Positions 42,207 to 51,551 are shown, counted from the stretch's first letter. The stretch: 64,000 nucleotides of DNA from Orlajensenia sp001423545 (GCA_001423545.1 LMOK01000003.1:186001-250000); one strand, 5' to 3'. Numbers and translations: made by a program. The notes: a model not told the origin generated them from the letters alone.

Positions 42207-43147
42207 GAGCGGCTGTCCTCCAGGATTCGATTCGGCACGCGCCCCGCTTCCAGCAGCCCGCGCCCGAGATCGGCGAGCCGAGCGGCCGCACCCTCCTCGC
42301 CGTGGCCGTCGGCGATGACCACGGCGTACCGGAAGCGGATGCTCTCCCCCGCCCCGAACTCAAGCTCCTCGCTGAAGAACGGTGCCGGGCACAGGCAGGC
42401 GAACTCCTCGCTGCGGGCGAACCACTGGGGCGGATGCCGCGGATTCTCGACGTCATCCACGATCACGAGAGTCGAGGTGCCGCCCGAGCCGTCCTGCCGG
42501 CCGGTGAAGCCCATCCACTCCAGCCGGGATCCGCGGAGTTCGTCGCCGCCGTCGCCCAGCGGCGTGCGCACGGTACCGCCGGTGAACGACCGCGGGCCCC
42601 GCCAGAACAACCCGCCGTAGCCGGCGTTCTCGCGCCCCTTGGTGGTGGGGGATCCGATGGAGATGGTGGCGTCGGAGGTGTTGCGCATCGCGGTCTCGAA
42701 CACGAGGACCCAGGCGTCGTCGACGAGATGGACGCCGATGCGGCGGTCCTCCTCGATGATCTGCCGACCGTCCTGGGTCATCCACCGCAGCCTGTGCGCG
42801 ATGGTCGCGGCATCCGCCGTCGCCTCGAGCTCCGTCATGCGCTCGTGCTCGGCCCGGCCGTTGTTCTCGAGCTGCACGTAGAACTGCCCGTGCACGTAGG
42901 TCGGGCCGCCCCAGAAGTTCTCGTCTCCGACGTGCGGCAGTGACCACGCGATGCCCTTGTGCCAGACGTGGTCGTGCGGGCGGAACAGGGTGACCGGGTC
43001 TCCGCCCCGGGTGCGCAACGGATGCAGGTAGGGCTTGGGAGACTCCAGCTGGACCGTGTCGGGCCGGTAGGTGTAGCGCGCGAGTTCCACATCGCCGTCA
43101 CGGACGATCACATGGCTGTCGAGCTCGTGGGTGACGGTGATGCTCAT
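42203..43147 (-). CDS. stand-alone DUF6807 (PmoA-like) protein
   Basis: A 314-residue cytoplasmic protein of the DUF6807 family (PF14100, once labelled methane oxygenase PmoA but unrelated to methane oxidation here). Typical segments are PYLHPLRTRGGDPVTLFRPHDHVWHKG (described by ends PYLHPL and HDHVWHKG), NFWGGPTYV, and ISIGSPTTKGRENAGYGGLFWR. The HDHVWH and similar histidines suggest a beta-sandwich enzyme or binding protein for a sugar derivative. It overlaps both neighbours by 4 nt. The same domain is fused to a Gfo/Idh enzyme nearby. Confidence 0.82.
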   Translation of the reverse strand: MSITVTHELDSHVIVRDGDVELARYTYRPDTVQLESPKPYLHPLRTRGGDPVTLFRPHDHVWHKGIAWSLPHVGDENFWGGPTYVHGQFYVQLENNGRAEHERMTELEATADAATIAHRLRWMTQDGRQIIEEDRRIGVHLVDDAWVLVFETAMRNTSDATISIGSPTTKGRENAGYGGLFWRGPRSFTGGTVRTPLGDGGDELRGSRLEWMGFTGRQDGSGGTSTLVIVDDVENPRHPPQWFARSEEFACLCPAPFFSEELEFGAGESIRFRYAVVIADGHGEEGAAARLADLGRGLLEAGRVPNRILEDSRS

Positions 43148-44238
43148 GCGCGTGCTCCGCTCAGCCAGGGTGCGCCGGTGCCCAGCATCGACGTGTAGAA
43201 GGGATCGTCGGCGTCGATCGACCCGCGGACGACGGTGCGATCCCCGAAGGCCGAGGCGTAGATCGAGGCGACCAGGTCCATGGTCTGGCGAGCGTCGTCG
43301 AAGCCGACGGGCGCGGGAAGCCCGGCTTCCAGCGCATCGAAGATGGCCGCGAACTGGGCGGCGTGGCCGCTGCGCACCTCGGCGGCGGACGACCCGGCCC
43401 ATGTGGTCGCCAGGCTTTCACTCCCGGGCGCCGCGGTGAACCGCCAGTCGGCATCGCCGTAGCCGTAGAGGTGCTCGAGCTCCACTGTCGCGTGCTCGAA
43501 GTCGAAGCGCAGCGAGCTGGTCTCGCGCGGCGACACGAGGGAGTTCAGTACCGTGGCCACCGCGCCGTTCTCGAAGGTGACGATGGCCGCCGACACGTCC
43601 TCGGTGTCGGTCGGGCGGTCCTGGCGAGCAGCGACGGCCCGCACGGACTGCCAGGGCCCGAGGATCGACAGCAGCAGGTCGAACTGGTGGATGCCATGCC
43701 CCATCGTCGGCCCACCCCCCTCGATGTCCCAGTTTCCACGCCACGGAACGGCGAAGTAGTCGGCATCCCGGTACCAGAGCGTGTTGCACACGGCCACCAG
43801 CGGGCGCCCGAAGCTGCCGTCGGCCACGGCCTGACGCAGGCGAACCGCACCGGACCCGAAGCGCTGCTGGAACACGGCGACGGCCTGCGCTCCGGTCTCG
43901 CGCTCCACGGCGATGGCCTCGTCGATCTCGGCCAGCGTCATGGCGGGCGGCTTCTCGACGAGGGGAACCGATCCCCCGCGCAGCACTGCAGCAGCGAGCG
44001 GCAGGTGGGAGCCGGGTGGGGTGCAGATGTGCACGAGGTCGGGCTTCTCGGCGGCGAGCATCTCGTCGACGGATGCGTGCACTCGCGGAATCCCCCAGGT
44101 CTCGGCGAAGGCGCGGGCGCGGTCGAGGTCGATGTCGACGACGGCGGTCACCTCGGCGCGTCCGCCCAGAGCGCGGATGCCTTCGATGTGGGCGACGGCG
44201 ATGCCGCCGGTTCCGACGATCGCGGTGCGATAGGCCAT
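43144..44238 (-). CDS. Gfo/Idh/MocA family oxidoreductase
   Basis: A 364-residue NAD(P)-dependent oxidoreductase. The Rossmann start AIVGTGGIAVAHIEGI, the VPLVEKPPAMTLAEID lysine motif and the substrate-site GGGPTMGHGIHQFDLLLSIL (His pair) are clear. ATG at 44238 is used; an upstream TTG is less likely. It begins 140 bp after the binding-protein gene, beyond a terminator hairpin, and is coupled to the DUF6807 and cupin genes. It probably oxidises the sugar brought in by the importer at 44379-47617. Confidence 0.9.
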   Translation of the reverse strand: MAYRTAIVGTGGIAVAHIEGIRALGGRAEVTAVVDIDLDRARAFAETWGIPRVHASVDEMLAAEKPDLVHICTPPGSHLPLAAAVLRGGSVPLVEKPPAMTLAEIDEAIAVERETGAQAVAVFQQRFGSGAVRLRQAVADGSFGRPLVAVCNTLWYRDADYFAVPWRGNWDIEGGGPTMGHGIHQFDLLLSILGPWQSVRAVAARQDRPTDTEDVSAAIVTFENGAVATVLNSLVSPRETSSLRFDFEHATVELEHLYGYGDADWRFTAAPGSESLATTWAGSSAAEVRSGHAAQFAAIFDALEAGLPAPVGFDDARQTMDLVASIYASAFGDRTVVRGSIDADDPFYTSMLGTGAPWLSGARA

Positions 44239-44340
44239 GGTTCTCGTGACGTCCAATCAGGTTCAGAAGCGGCGGAGGTGAAGAGGGGAATCGTGGTGCC
44301 GGAGTACGAGGTGCAAGAGAGAAGTGCAGGTGGAAAGACG

Positions 44341-44368
44341 AAGGGGAGGCGATTGCTCGCCTCCCCTT
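44341..44368 (-). terminator. hairpin terminator after the binding-protein gene
   Basis: AAGGGGAGGCGA and TCGCCTCCCCTT form a perfect 12-bp stem with a 4-base loop, 10 bp beyond the binding-protein stop on the minus strand. The following sequence is not T-rich, so it may attenuate rather than fully stop transcription into the Gfo/Idh gene. Confidence 0.75.
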
Positions 44369-44378
44369 CATCCGATCA

Positions 44379-45701
44379 TCAGGCGTTGTCGATCGCGGCC
44401 TTGAGGTCCTTGATGAACCCCTCGGCCGCCTGGTCGGGCGTCAGCTGCTTGAACAGAACCTGCTCGGTGTACTGCTTGAGCAGAGCCTCGATGGCGCTTC
44501 CACCCGGAGGCGTCACCGCGGGAGCGTCTCCGACGTCCTCCGACAGGCCGTCGAGGAAGGCCACGACCTCCTTGTCGGTCTCCGACAGCTTCGGCTCGAT
44601 ATAGGCGCGGATCTTCTCATTCGCCGGAACACCGCGCTCGGTGAGCAGGATGTCGGCGGCTTCCTCGGTGTTGGCGAGGAAGTTCACGAACGCCGCCGCC
44701 TCGGCGGGGTGCTCGCTGCGTGAGGAGATCGACCAGTACATCGACGGCTTGTAGTACGCCGACCCGTCGGCAGCGCCATCGGTCGTCGGAACGCGGAGCA
44801 CCTGGAGGGGCGAGCCGCTGGCGTCGGAAAGGGCCGTCAGCTGGCTGTTCCACCAGGGACCGAAGGCCGCGGTGTTCGTGGCCGTGAACGACTCGGCGAG
44901 TCCACCGCTCTGCTTCTCGATGATGGTGGCCGCCGGGGGCGTCGTGCTGGCGTCGACCATGTCGAGCAGTTGCTGGTACCAACTGGACACGGTCTCGGGC
45001 TTGATCGAGACCTCACCCTCCTTGTTGTACAGGGCGTCGCCATGCTGGCGAGCCCAGTTGTTCAGTCCGCCGTCCTCGAAGCCCCAGGGTGCGACACCCC
45101 ACTCGGCACCTCCGCCGGCAGCCGAGACCTTGGCGCCGATGTCGGCGAGGTCGTCCCATGTCCAGCTCTTGTCGTCGGGCACCTCGACGCCGGCCTTCTC
45201 GAGGAGGGTCGGGTTCGCCATGATCGAGTAGCTCGTGAGCCCGACGGGGATGCCGTACAGGGCGTCGTCGAGCGTGCCCGTCGCGAGAGCCGTCTCGGGG
45301 AAGTCCGAGGTGTCGACGGCATCGCCGAGGGACCTGATGTCGAGGAGGGCACCACGGTCACCGTAGGTGGCGATGTACTTCTCGTCCATCTGGATGATGT
45401 CAGGGGTGTCGTTCGCGGCCGTCTCGGTCGCGAGCTTGTCCCAGTAGCCGGCCCAGTCCGTGAACTGCGGCTCGATGGTGATGTTCGGGTACTCCTTCTC
45501 GAAGGCTGCGATGACCTCCTCGCTGGCAGCCGTGCGGGCGTCGTTGCCCCACCAGGTGAAGCGCAGCGTGACCGGCTTGTCCGAGAGCTCAGGGGCCTCG
45601 TCTCCGCCTCCTCCTGCTGAACATCCGCTCAGAACCAGTGCGGTGGCCATTCCTGTGGCGATCACGGCGGCGACGCTGCGCGCGCGAGTCTTGCCTCTCA
45701 T
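44379..45701 (-). CDS. sugar ABC transporter substrate-binding lipoprotein
   Basis: A 440-residue family 1 solute-binding protein with signal peptide and lipobox LSGC (Cys at residue 27) followed by a Gly-rich linker. The mature part starts with VTLRFTWWGNDART, and DTPDIIQMDEKYIATYGDRG matches sugar-binding relatives. It is the third gene after two permeases, an order opposite to the other two importers here. The terminator at 44341-44368 follows. The ligand is unknown; its neighbours (Gfo/Idh, DUF6807, cupin) point to a glycoside or sugar acid. Confidence 0.92.
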   Translation of the reverse strand: MRGKTRARSVAAVIATGMATALVLSGCSAGGGGDEAPELSDKPVTLRFTWWGNDARTAASEEVIAAFEKEYPNITIEPQFTDWAGYWDKLATETAANDTPDIIQMDEKYIATYGDRGALLDIRSLGDAVDTSDFPETALATGTLDDALYGIPVGLTSYSIMANPTLLEKAGVEVPDDKSWTWDDLADIGAKVSAAGGGAEWGVAPWGFEDGGLNNWARQHGDALYNKEGEVSIKPETVSSWYQQLLDMVDASTTPPAATIIEKQSGGLAESFTATNTAAFGPWWNSQLTALSDASGSPLQVLRVPTTDGAADGSAYYKPSMYWSISSRSEHPAEAAAFVNFLANTEEAADILLTERGVPANEKIRAYIEPKLSETDKEVVAFLDGLSEDVGDAPAVTPPGGSAIEALLKQYTEQVLFKQLTPDQAAEGFIKDLKAAIDNA

Positions 45702-45753
45702 AGTGTGCGTCCTTTCGTGTGTGTGCAGTGTTGTTGGTGCTTGTCGGTTGGTA

Positions 45754-46686
45754 CTACTTGCCGCCCGTGGTCGCGATACCGCTGATGAGGTATCGCTGAC
45801 CGAACAGGAAGACGAGGAAGATCGGGATGAGCGAGACGACGCTCATCGCGAACATCGGGCCCCACGACGTCGACGACTGCGCATCCATGAAGGCGCGGAG
45901 TGCGAGCGGGATCGTGTACATGTTGGGCTTGGTGAGGTAGATCAGCTGGGAGAAGAAGTCGTTCCAGGTCCAGATGAAGGTGAAGATGGCGGTGGTCGCC
46001 AGCGCCGGAACCATGAGCGGCAGGATGATGCGGAGGAAGATCCGCGGATGCCCGCAGCCGTCGAGGCGGGCAGCCTCGTCGAGCTCCGTCGGGATGCCGC
46101 GGATGAACTGCACCATCAGGAAGATGAAGAAGGCGTCGGTGGCGAGGATCTTCGGCAGGATCAGCGGCAGGAAGGTGTTCACCCAGCCGAGCTGCGAGAA
46201 CAGGATGTACTGCGGAACGATGATCACGTGCACCGGGAGCATGATCGTGGTGAGCATCACCACGAACCACCAGCGCTTGCCGCTGAACTTGAGTCTCGCG
46301 AAGGCGTAGGCGGCCATCGAGCACGACACCAGGTTGCCGACGATGCAGCCCAGAACGACGAGGACCGAGTTGATGAGGAAGACGCTGAACGGCTCGGAGA
46401 GGGTGTTCCAGCCGACCGTGTAGTTCTCGACCTCGAAGCTGTCGAAGATGATGCCCGGGTTGCGGAAGATCTCGTCGGTGGGTCGCAGCGAGCTGACCAC
46501 CAACCAGATGACCGGGTACAGCATGATCAGGCCCACGAGGCTCAGCAGCACGTGCTTGACCACGCTCTTCCAGCGCGGCTTGCCCGAGGCGCGGGCCAGT
46601 CGGCGGCGCTCGCGGGGGTCCATGGTGGCTTGCGGACCTGCGACGGCGACGAAGGACGACGTCGGAGCTTCGATTGTTTCAGTCAT
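45754..46686 (-). CDS. sugar ABC permease (MalG type)
   Basis: A 310-residue permease with about six helices. The EAA loop ELDEAARLDGCGHPRIFLRI and the tail FGQRYLISGIATTGGK are typical of the MalG side. It overlaps the preceding permease by 8 nt and is 52 bp upstream of the binding-protein gene. It forms the channel with 46679-47617. Confidence 0.93.
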   Translation of the reverse strand: MTETIEAPTSSFVAVAGPQATMDPRERRRLARASGKPRWKSVVKHVLLSLVGLIMLYPVIWLVVSSLRPTDEIFRNPGIIFDSFEVENYTVGWNTLSEPFSVFLINSVLVVLGCIVGNLVSCSMAAYAFARLKFSGKRWWFVVMLTTIMLPVHVIIVPQYILFSQLGWVNTFLPLILPKILATDAFFIFLMVQFIRGIPTELDEAARLDGCGHPRIFLRIILPLMVPALATTAIFTFIWTWNDFFSQLIYLTKPNMYTIPLALRAFMDAQSSTSWGPMFAMSVVSLIPIFLVFLFGQRYLISGIATTGGK

Positions 46687-47617
46687 CGTAGAAAACCCAA
46701 TACTTGGAGGCCCAGAAGTTGATGGCGGTGAACGCCCCGATGATGAGCAGCAGCACCCAGGCGAGAGCCGATGCGTAGCCCATGTCGAAGTTCGCGAAGC
46801 CGCGGTTGTAGAGGTAGAGGGTGTAGAACAGCGTGCTGTCCGCCGGCCCTCCCGTTCCGCCCGAGATGATGAACGCCTGCGTGAACGACTGGAACGCGTG
46901 GATGATCTGCAGCACGAGGTTGAAGAAGATGATCGGCGTGAGCAGGGGAAGCGTGATGCGGAGGAACCGCTGCCACTTCGTCGCCCCGTCGACCTCCGCG
47001 GCCTCGTAGTACATCGTGGGGATCTGACGGAGTCCGGCGAGGAAGATCACCATCGGGGCTCCGAAGGTCCAGACGTTCAGGGTGATCAGCGTGCTGAGGG
47101 CGGTGGAGGGATTCGCGATCCAGCTCTGCCCCTCCACGCCGAAGAAGCCGAGGAACACGTTGACGAGGCCCTCGGAACCGAAGACCTGCTTCCACAGCAC
47201 CGCGATCGCGACGGACGAACCGAGCAGCGACGGCAGGTAGAAGACCGAGCGGTAGAAGGCGAGACCGCGCAGGCCCCTGTCGAGCAGGACCGCGAGCGCC
47301 AGGGCTGCAGCCAGCTGCAGCGGAACCGACACGAACACGTAGACGAAGGTGACGCCGAGGGCGTTGTGCAACCGCTCGTCGCCGAGCATGCGGGTGAAGT
47401 TCTCGAGGCCCGTGAACTTGGGCGCCTGCAGCAGGTTGTACTTCGTGAATGAGAGGTACAGCGAGACCAGCATCGGGCCGATGGTGATGAGCGAGAGGCC
47501 GAGGAACCAGGGAGCCAGGAAGAGGTAGGCGGCCTTGTTGTCGCGCCGATCGGCCTTCTTCTCGGCCTTGGTCTTCTTGTCGGTGCTGATCTTGCGGAGT
47601 TCGCCGATGGCGCTCAT
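46679..47617 (-). CDS. sugar ABC permease (MalF type)
   Basis: A 312-residue permease with a Lys/Asp-rich N-terminus and about six helices; the EAA loop is MYYEAAEVDGATKWQRFLRI. The frame extends upstream, but the ATG at 47617 has GGAGG nine bases before it and gives the normal family start. It is the first gene of the operon. A GGAAAGCGTATTCC palindrome at 47698-47711 lies about 80 bp upstream. Confidence 0.93.
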   Translation of the reverse strand: MSAIGELRKISTDKKTKAEKKADRRDNKAAYLFLAPWFLGLSLITIGPMLVSLYLSFTKYNLLQAPKFTGLENFTRMLGDERLHNALGVTFVYVFVSVPLQLAAALALAVLLDRGLRGLAFYRSVFYLPSLLGSSVAIAVLWKQVFGSEGLVNVFLGFFGVEGQSWIANPSTALSTLITLNVWTFGAPMVIFLAGLRQIPTMYYEAAEVDGATKWQRFLRITLPLLTPIIFFNLVLQIIHAFQSFTQAFIISGGTGGPADSTLFYTLYLYNRGFANFDMGYASALAWVLLLIIGAFTAINFWASKYWVFYDD

Positions 47618-47697
47618 CGAAGAGCCTCCACAGCGGGGTGTCCATTGATGGTGACCACGATCACACTCCTGTTCAATCACCGTTGATTCACGATTTG

Positions 47698-47711
47698 GGA
47701 AAGCGTATTCC
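47698..47711. promoter_or_regulatory. GGAAAGCGTATTCC operator before the third ABC operon
   Basis: A near-palindrome of the window-wide LacI-type pattern, 81 bp upstream of the first permease. The divergent regulator at 47887 is the likely ligand. Confidence 0.7.
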
Positions 47712-47818
47712 GAACCGTTCTGACAGTTCTAGCATGTCGTCATGCGAGACGCAAACACCAATCGGGTGACGCTCTCCGGATGCCACGGGCCGGCGTGCGG
47801 CGCCAGTGGCCGCGCCGT

Positions 47819-47832
47819 GGAATATGCTTTCC
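47819..47832. promoter_or_regulatory. degenerate GGAATATGCTTTCC operator before a lacI-type gene
   Basis: A weaker copy of the same operator pattern, 55-68 bp upstream of the regulator start. It suggests autoregulation. The 47618-47886 gap otherwise holds only divergent promoters. Confidence 0.55.
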
Positions 47833-47886
47833 CGCACACCGGGACGCGACGAGGATCCCCCTCCTCGCGCCGGACGAGGAGCCCCC

Positions 47887-48918
47887 ATGACGTCGCCAGA
47901 CCTGCCGGCGAATCCCCCGACTCTGCACGACGTCGCCCGCGAGGCGGGCGTCTCGCTGGCGACCGCATCCCGCAGCCTGAACGGCAGCGCCCGCACCGTG
48001 CGCGAGCCCTACCGCGAGAAGGTGCTGGCCGCGGCCGCCCGCCTCGGCTACACCCCCAACCTCTCGGCCCAGGCCGTGGCGAAGGGCTCGACCATGACGG
48101 TCGCCCTGCTCGTCGCCGACATCGCGGACCCGTACTTCTCGTCGATCGCCGCCGGAGTCATCAGGGCGGCGGATGACGTGGGCCTGGTCGTGACGATGGC
48201 CGCGACCGAGCGCGACACCCGTCGCGAGCTCGAGTTGGTGCGGGCCATGCGCGGCCAGCGACCTCGCGTGCTGATCCTGGCCGGTTCACGGGTGGAGGGC
48301 GACGAGAACGAGGGGGCCCTGCGCGCCGAACTGGAGGCGTTCCAGTCCACCGGCGGGCGGGTCACGCTCATCAGCCAGAACACGCTGCCGTTCGAGACGG
48401 TGCTGCTCGACAACTTCGAGGGCGCCAGGGCCCTGGCCGCCTCGCTCGTCGAACTGGGCTACCGGCGGTTCGCCGCCATCTCGGGAGTCGCATCACTGCG
48501 CACCGCCCGGGATCGCCTCACGGGCTTCCGCGCTGGCCTCGCCGACCATGGCATCGACCTGCCCGACGACGATGTCGCCGTCACCGCGTTCACGCGCGAC
48601 GGCGGCTACGCCGGGGCCGAGCAGCTCATCCCTCGCATCACCGATTTCGACCTGGTCTTCGCCGTCAACGACGTCATGGCCGTCGGCGCCATGTCGGCGA
48701 TGCGGGATGCCGGCATCACCCCGGGCGTCGATGTCGGGGTCGCCGGCTATGACGACATTCCGACCGTGCGCGACGTGACGCCCGCACTGACGACGGTACG
48801 CATCCCCCTCGAGGAGGTGGGTGCCCGCGCCCTTGCCCTCGCGATGGGCACCGGGGAGCAACCGACGCCCATCGCCACCGAGGTCATCCTGCGAGCCAGC
48901 ACCCCGCGCCGGGGCTGA
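47887..48918 (+). CDS. LacI family transcriptional regulator
   Basis: A 343-residue repressor: helix-turn-helix at residues about 13-60 (TLHDVAREAGVSLATASRSL, hinge NLSAQAVAKGS) and sensor domain with FAVNDVMAVGAMSAM and GVAGYDDIPTVRDVTPALTT. ATG at 47887 has GAGGAG eight bases upstream; the longer frame is not used. It stands between the divergent ABC operon and the Gfo/Idh-DUF993 operon, both with GGAAANCGNTTTCC-like sites, so it is the most likely regulator of these two. Confidence 0.92.
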   Translation: MTSPDLPANPPTLHDVAREAGVSLATASRSLNGSARTVREPYREKVLAAAARLGYTPNLSAQAVAKGSTMTVALLVADIADPYFSSIAAGVIRAADDVGLVVTMAATERDTRRELELVRAMRGQRPRVLILAGSRVEGDENEGALRAELEAFQSTGGRVTLISQNTLPFETVLLDNFEGARALAASLVELGYRRFAAISGVASLRTARDRLTGFRAGLADHGIDLPDDDVAVTAFTRDGGYAGAEQLIPRITDFDLVFAVNDVMAVGAMSAMRDAGITPGVDVGVAGYDDIPTVRDVTPALTTVRIPLEEVGARALALAMGTGEQPTPIATEVILRASTPRRG

Positions 48919-48967
48919 CCCTCCCGGCCCCAGCCGCACCCTCCCCCACCCACGCCGATCGCCCCGG

Positions 48968-49013
48968 TTGCGCATCGGCCGATTTCTGATCTACACTTCG
49001 GTAAACGCTTTCC
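48968..49013 (+). promoter_or_regulatory. promoter with overlapping operator for the Gfo/Idh-DUF993 operon
   Basis: TTGCGC (48968-48973) and TACACT (48992-48997) are 18 bp apart. The operator GGTAAACGCTTTCC (49000-49013) begins right after the -10 box, over the expected transcription start, an ideal place for repression. Confidence 0.75.
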
Positions 49014-49065
49014 CGCACACCCAGCTCGTGCGGCGAACCGGTTCCAGGACAGAAGGAAGCAGAAC

Positions 49066-50319
49066 GTGTCAGAGCAGACAATCGGCATCATCATGAACGG
49101 CGTCTCCGGGCGCATGGGCTACCGGCAGCACCTCGTGCGCTCGATCCTCGCCATCCGGGAGCAGGGTGGGGTGCTCTTGACCGACGGAACCCGCGTGCAG
49201 GTCGAGCCGATCCTCGTGGGACGCAGCGAGGCGAAGCTCGCCGAACTGGCCGCCAAGCACGGCATCGAGCACTACACGACGAACCTCGACGAGGCCCTCG
49301 CCGATCCGCGCTGGCAGATCTACTCCGACTTCCTCGTGACCCGAGCCCGTTCTGCAGCCATCCGCAAGGCGATCGCGGCCGGCAAGGCCATCTACACGGA
49401 GAAGCCGACGGCCGAGAGCTTCGAGGAGTCGCTCGAGCTGGCCCGACTCGCATCGGAGGCCGGCATCAAAAACGGTGTCGTGCACGACAAGCTCTACCTG
49501 CCGGGCCTGCAGAAGCTGAAGCGCCTGATCGACTCCGGCTTCTTCGGCGAGATCCTCTCCGTGCGCGGCGAGTTCGGCTACTGGGTGTTCGAGGGCGACT
49601 GGCAGCCCGCCCAGCGCCCCAGCTGGAACTACCGCTCGGAGGACGGCGGCGGCATCGTCGTCGACATGTTCCCGCACTGGAGCTACGTGCTCGAGAACCT
49701 GTTCGGTCGCGTCGAGTCGGTCTACGCCCGCACGGCCACGCACATCCCCACCCGCGTCGACGAGAACGGCGACGCCTACGCGGCCACGGCCGACGACTCG
49801 GCCTACGCGGTCTTCGAGCTGGAGGGCGGCATCGTCGCCCAGCTCAACTCGAGCTGGGTGGTGCGCGTCAACCGCGACGAGCTCGTCGAGTTCCAGGTCG
49901 ACGGCACCCTCGGCTCGGCCGTGGTCGGGCTGTTCGGCGCCAAGGTGCAGCCGCGCGTCGCCACCCCAAAGCCGGTCTGGAACCCCGACCTCGCCGACAG
50001 CCACGACTACTCTTCCGACTGGATGGAGCTGCCCACGAACGACGTGTTCGAGAACGGCTTCAAGACCCAGTGGGAGCAGTTCATCCGTCACGTCGTCGAA
50101 GACGCTCCGCACGAGTACGACTTCCTCGCCGGTGCCCGCGGCATGCTGCTCGCCGAGGCGGGTCTCGAAAGCTCGCGCACCGGACGCCGCATCGACCTCG
50201 CGCCGCTCGACGAGTCGGCGCTGGTGTCGGCGGAGCCCGAGGGGGCCGAGGTGACGGATGCCGCACCGGATGCCGCATCCGACCACTCCTCGTCGGTGCT
50301 GAGCCCGGCCGGGGTGTAG
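49066..50319 (+). CDS. Gfo/Idh/MocA family oxidoreductase
   Basis: A 417-residue oxidoreductase starting with GTG behind AGAAGGAAG. Unlike the others the N-terminus reads IIMNGVSGRMGYRQHLVRSIL, a variant nucleotide-binding loop shared with a distinct actinobacterial subfamily, and the lysine motif is IYTEKPTAESFEE. VVDMFPHWSYVLENLFG forms part of the substrate site. The last 30 residues are a disordered Ala/Pro/Asp/Ser tail. It is the first gene of an operon with DUF993 and a TIM-barrel protein. Substrate unknown. Confidence 0.9.
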   Translation: MSEQTIGIIMNGVSGRMGYRQHLVRSILAIREQGGVLLTDGTRVQVEPILVGRSEAKLAELAAKHGIEHYTTNLDEALADPRWQIYSDFLVTRARSAAIRKAIAAGKAIYTEKPTAESFEESLELARLASEAGIKNGVVHDKLYLPGLQKLKRLIDSGFFGEILSVRGEFGYWVFEGDWQPAQRPSWNYRSEDGGGIVVDMFPHWSYVLENLFGRVESVYARTATHIPTRVDENGDAYAATADDSAYAVFELEGGIVAQLNSSWVVRVNRDELVEFQVDGTLGSAVVGLFGAKVQPRVATPKPVWNPDLADSHDYSSDWMELPTNDVFENGFKTQWEQFIRHVVEDAPHEYDFLAGARGMLLAEAGLESSRTGRRIDLAPLDESALVSAEPEGAEVTDAAPDAASDHSSSVLSPAGV

Positions 50320-50321
50320 TC

Positions 50322-51551
50322 GTGACCCGCATCACCCTGCTGGCGGCCGACGGCACCACGAGCTCGACCGAACTCGCCGCAGCACCCGCGCTGGCGAAGC
50401 CGCGCCGCCCGCTCGAGAGCCGGGTGGCCTATGCCGCCGCGCACGTCGTCCCTCTGCCCTTCGCCGACAACACCCCCGGCCGGCCCGCGGCCATCGACTG
50501 GGACGCCACCCTCGCCTTCCGCCACCATGTGTGGTCGTGGGGCCTCGGGGTGGCCGACGCGATGGACACCGCTCAGCGCAACATGGGCCTCGACGCCGCG
50601 GCGACCCGCGAGCTCATCAGCCGCAGCGCCCTCGAGGCCTCCGCAGTCGGCGGCAGTCTGGTGGTCGGCGTCAACACCGACCACCTCGATGACGAGAACC
50701 TCACGCTGAACCAGGTCATCGATGCCTACAAGGAGCAACTGCACTTCACCGAGGACGCCGGAGCAGGCGCCGTGCTCATGGCCAGCCGCCACCTCGCGCG
50801 CGCCGCGCGCACCGCCGACGACTATCGCCGCGTCTACCGCGAGGTGCTCTCCGCCGCGGGAGCGCCCGTCGTGCTGCACTGGCTCGGGACCGCCTTCGAT
50901 CCGAGCCTCGCGGGCTACTTCGGCAGCACCGACACCGATGCCGCCTCCGAGACCCTGCTCGAGATCATCGGATACAACCGCGACCGCGTCGCGGGCGTCA
51001 AGATGAGCCTGCTCGACGCAGACGCCGAGATCGCCGTGCGCGCGAAGCTGCCCACCGGAACCCGCATGTTCACCGGCGACGACTTCAACTACGTCGGCCT
51101 GATCGAGGGCGACGATCACCAGCACTCGGATGCGCTGCTCGGGGCCTTCGCCGCCCTCGCCCCGCAGGCCTCGGCCGGCATCCAGGCACTCGACCGCGGC
51201 GACACCGACGAGTACCGCCGCATCCTCGGCCCCACCGAGGCACTCTCCCGCCAGGTCTTCGCCGCCCCCACCTACTACTACAAGACCGGCGTCGCGTTCC
51301 TCAGCTGGCTGAACGGCCACCAGGCCGCTTTCAGCATGGTCGGCGGCCTGCACGCGGCCCGCAGCCTGCCGCACCTCTCCGAGATCGTGCGGCTCGCGAA
51401 CGCCGCCGGATCCCTCGAGCGGCCGGAACTCGCGGCCGCCCGCTGGCACGGTCTGCTGGCGCTGAACGGCATCGATGTGTCGGCGCCTCCAGCCCGGCCC
51501 GCCGAACCGGCCACACCCGCCGAGGCGGCCGCAGCCGAGGCCCTCGCATGA
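50322..51551 (+). CDS. DUF993 (dihydrodipicolinate synthase-like) protein
   Basis: About 409 residues of the DUF993 family, which has a DapA-like TIM barrel. Segments VAYAAAHVVPLPFADNTPG, WDATLAFRHHVWSWGLGVADAMDTAQRNMGL and RVAGVKMSLLDADAEIAVR are visible; the Lys in GVKMSLLD is at the place of the Schiff-base lysine of this fold. GTG at 50322 is two bases after the previous stop. An aldolase or dehydratase role on an oxidised sugar is plausible from fold and context, but no activity is known to me. A Pro/Ala-rich tail ends the protein. Confidence 0.82.
   Translation: MTRITLLAADGTTSSTELAAAPALAKPRRPLESRVAYAAAHVVPLPFADNTPGRPAAIDWDATLAFRHHVWSWGLGVADAMDTAQRNMGLDAAATRELISRSALEASAVGGSLVVGVNTDHLDDENLTLNQVIDAYKEQLHFTEDAGAGAVLMASRHLARAARTADDYRRVYREVLSAAGAPVVLHWLGTAFDPSLAGYFGSTDTDAASETLLEIIGYNRDRVAGVKMSLLDADAEIAVRAKLPTGTRMFTGDDFNYVGLIEGDDHQHSDALLGAFAALAPQASAGIQALDRGDTDEYRRILGPTEALSRQVFAAPTYYYKTGVAFLSWLNGHQAAFSMVGGLHAARSLPHLSEIVRLANAAGSLERPELAAARWHGLLALNGIDVSAPPARPAEPATPAEAAAAEALA

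Noticed and set aside
42203..43147. Methane oxygenase role for the PmoA-labelled protein
   Set aside because: The label comes from an old family name (PF14100). There are no membrane monooxygenase subunits nearby; the context is carbohydrate catabolism.
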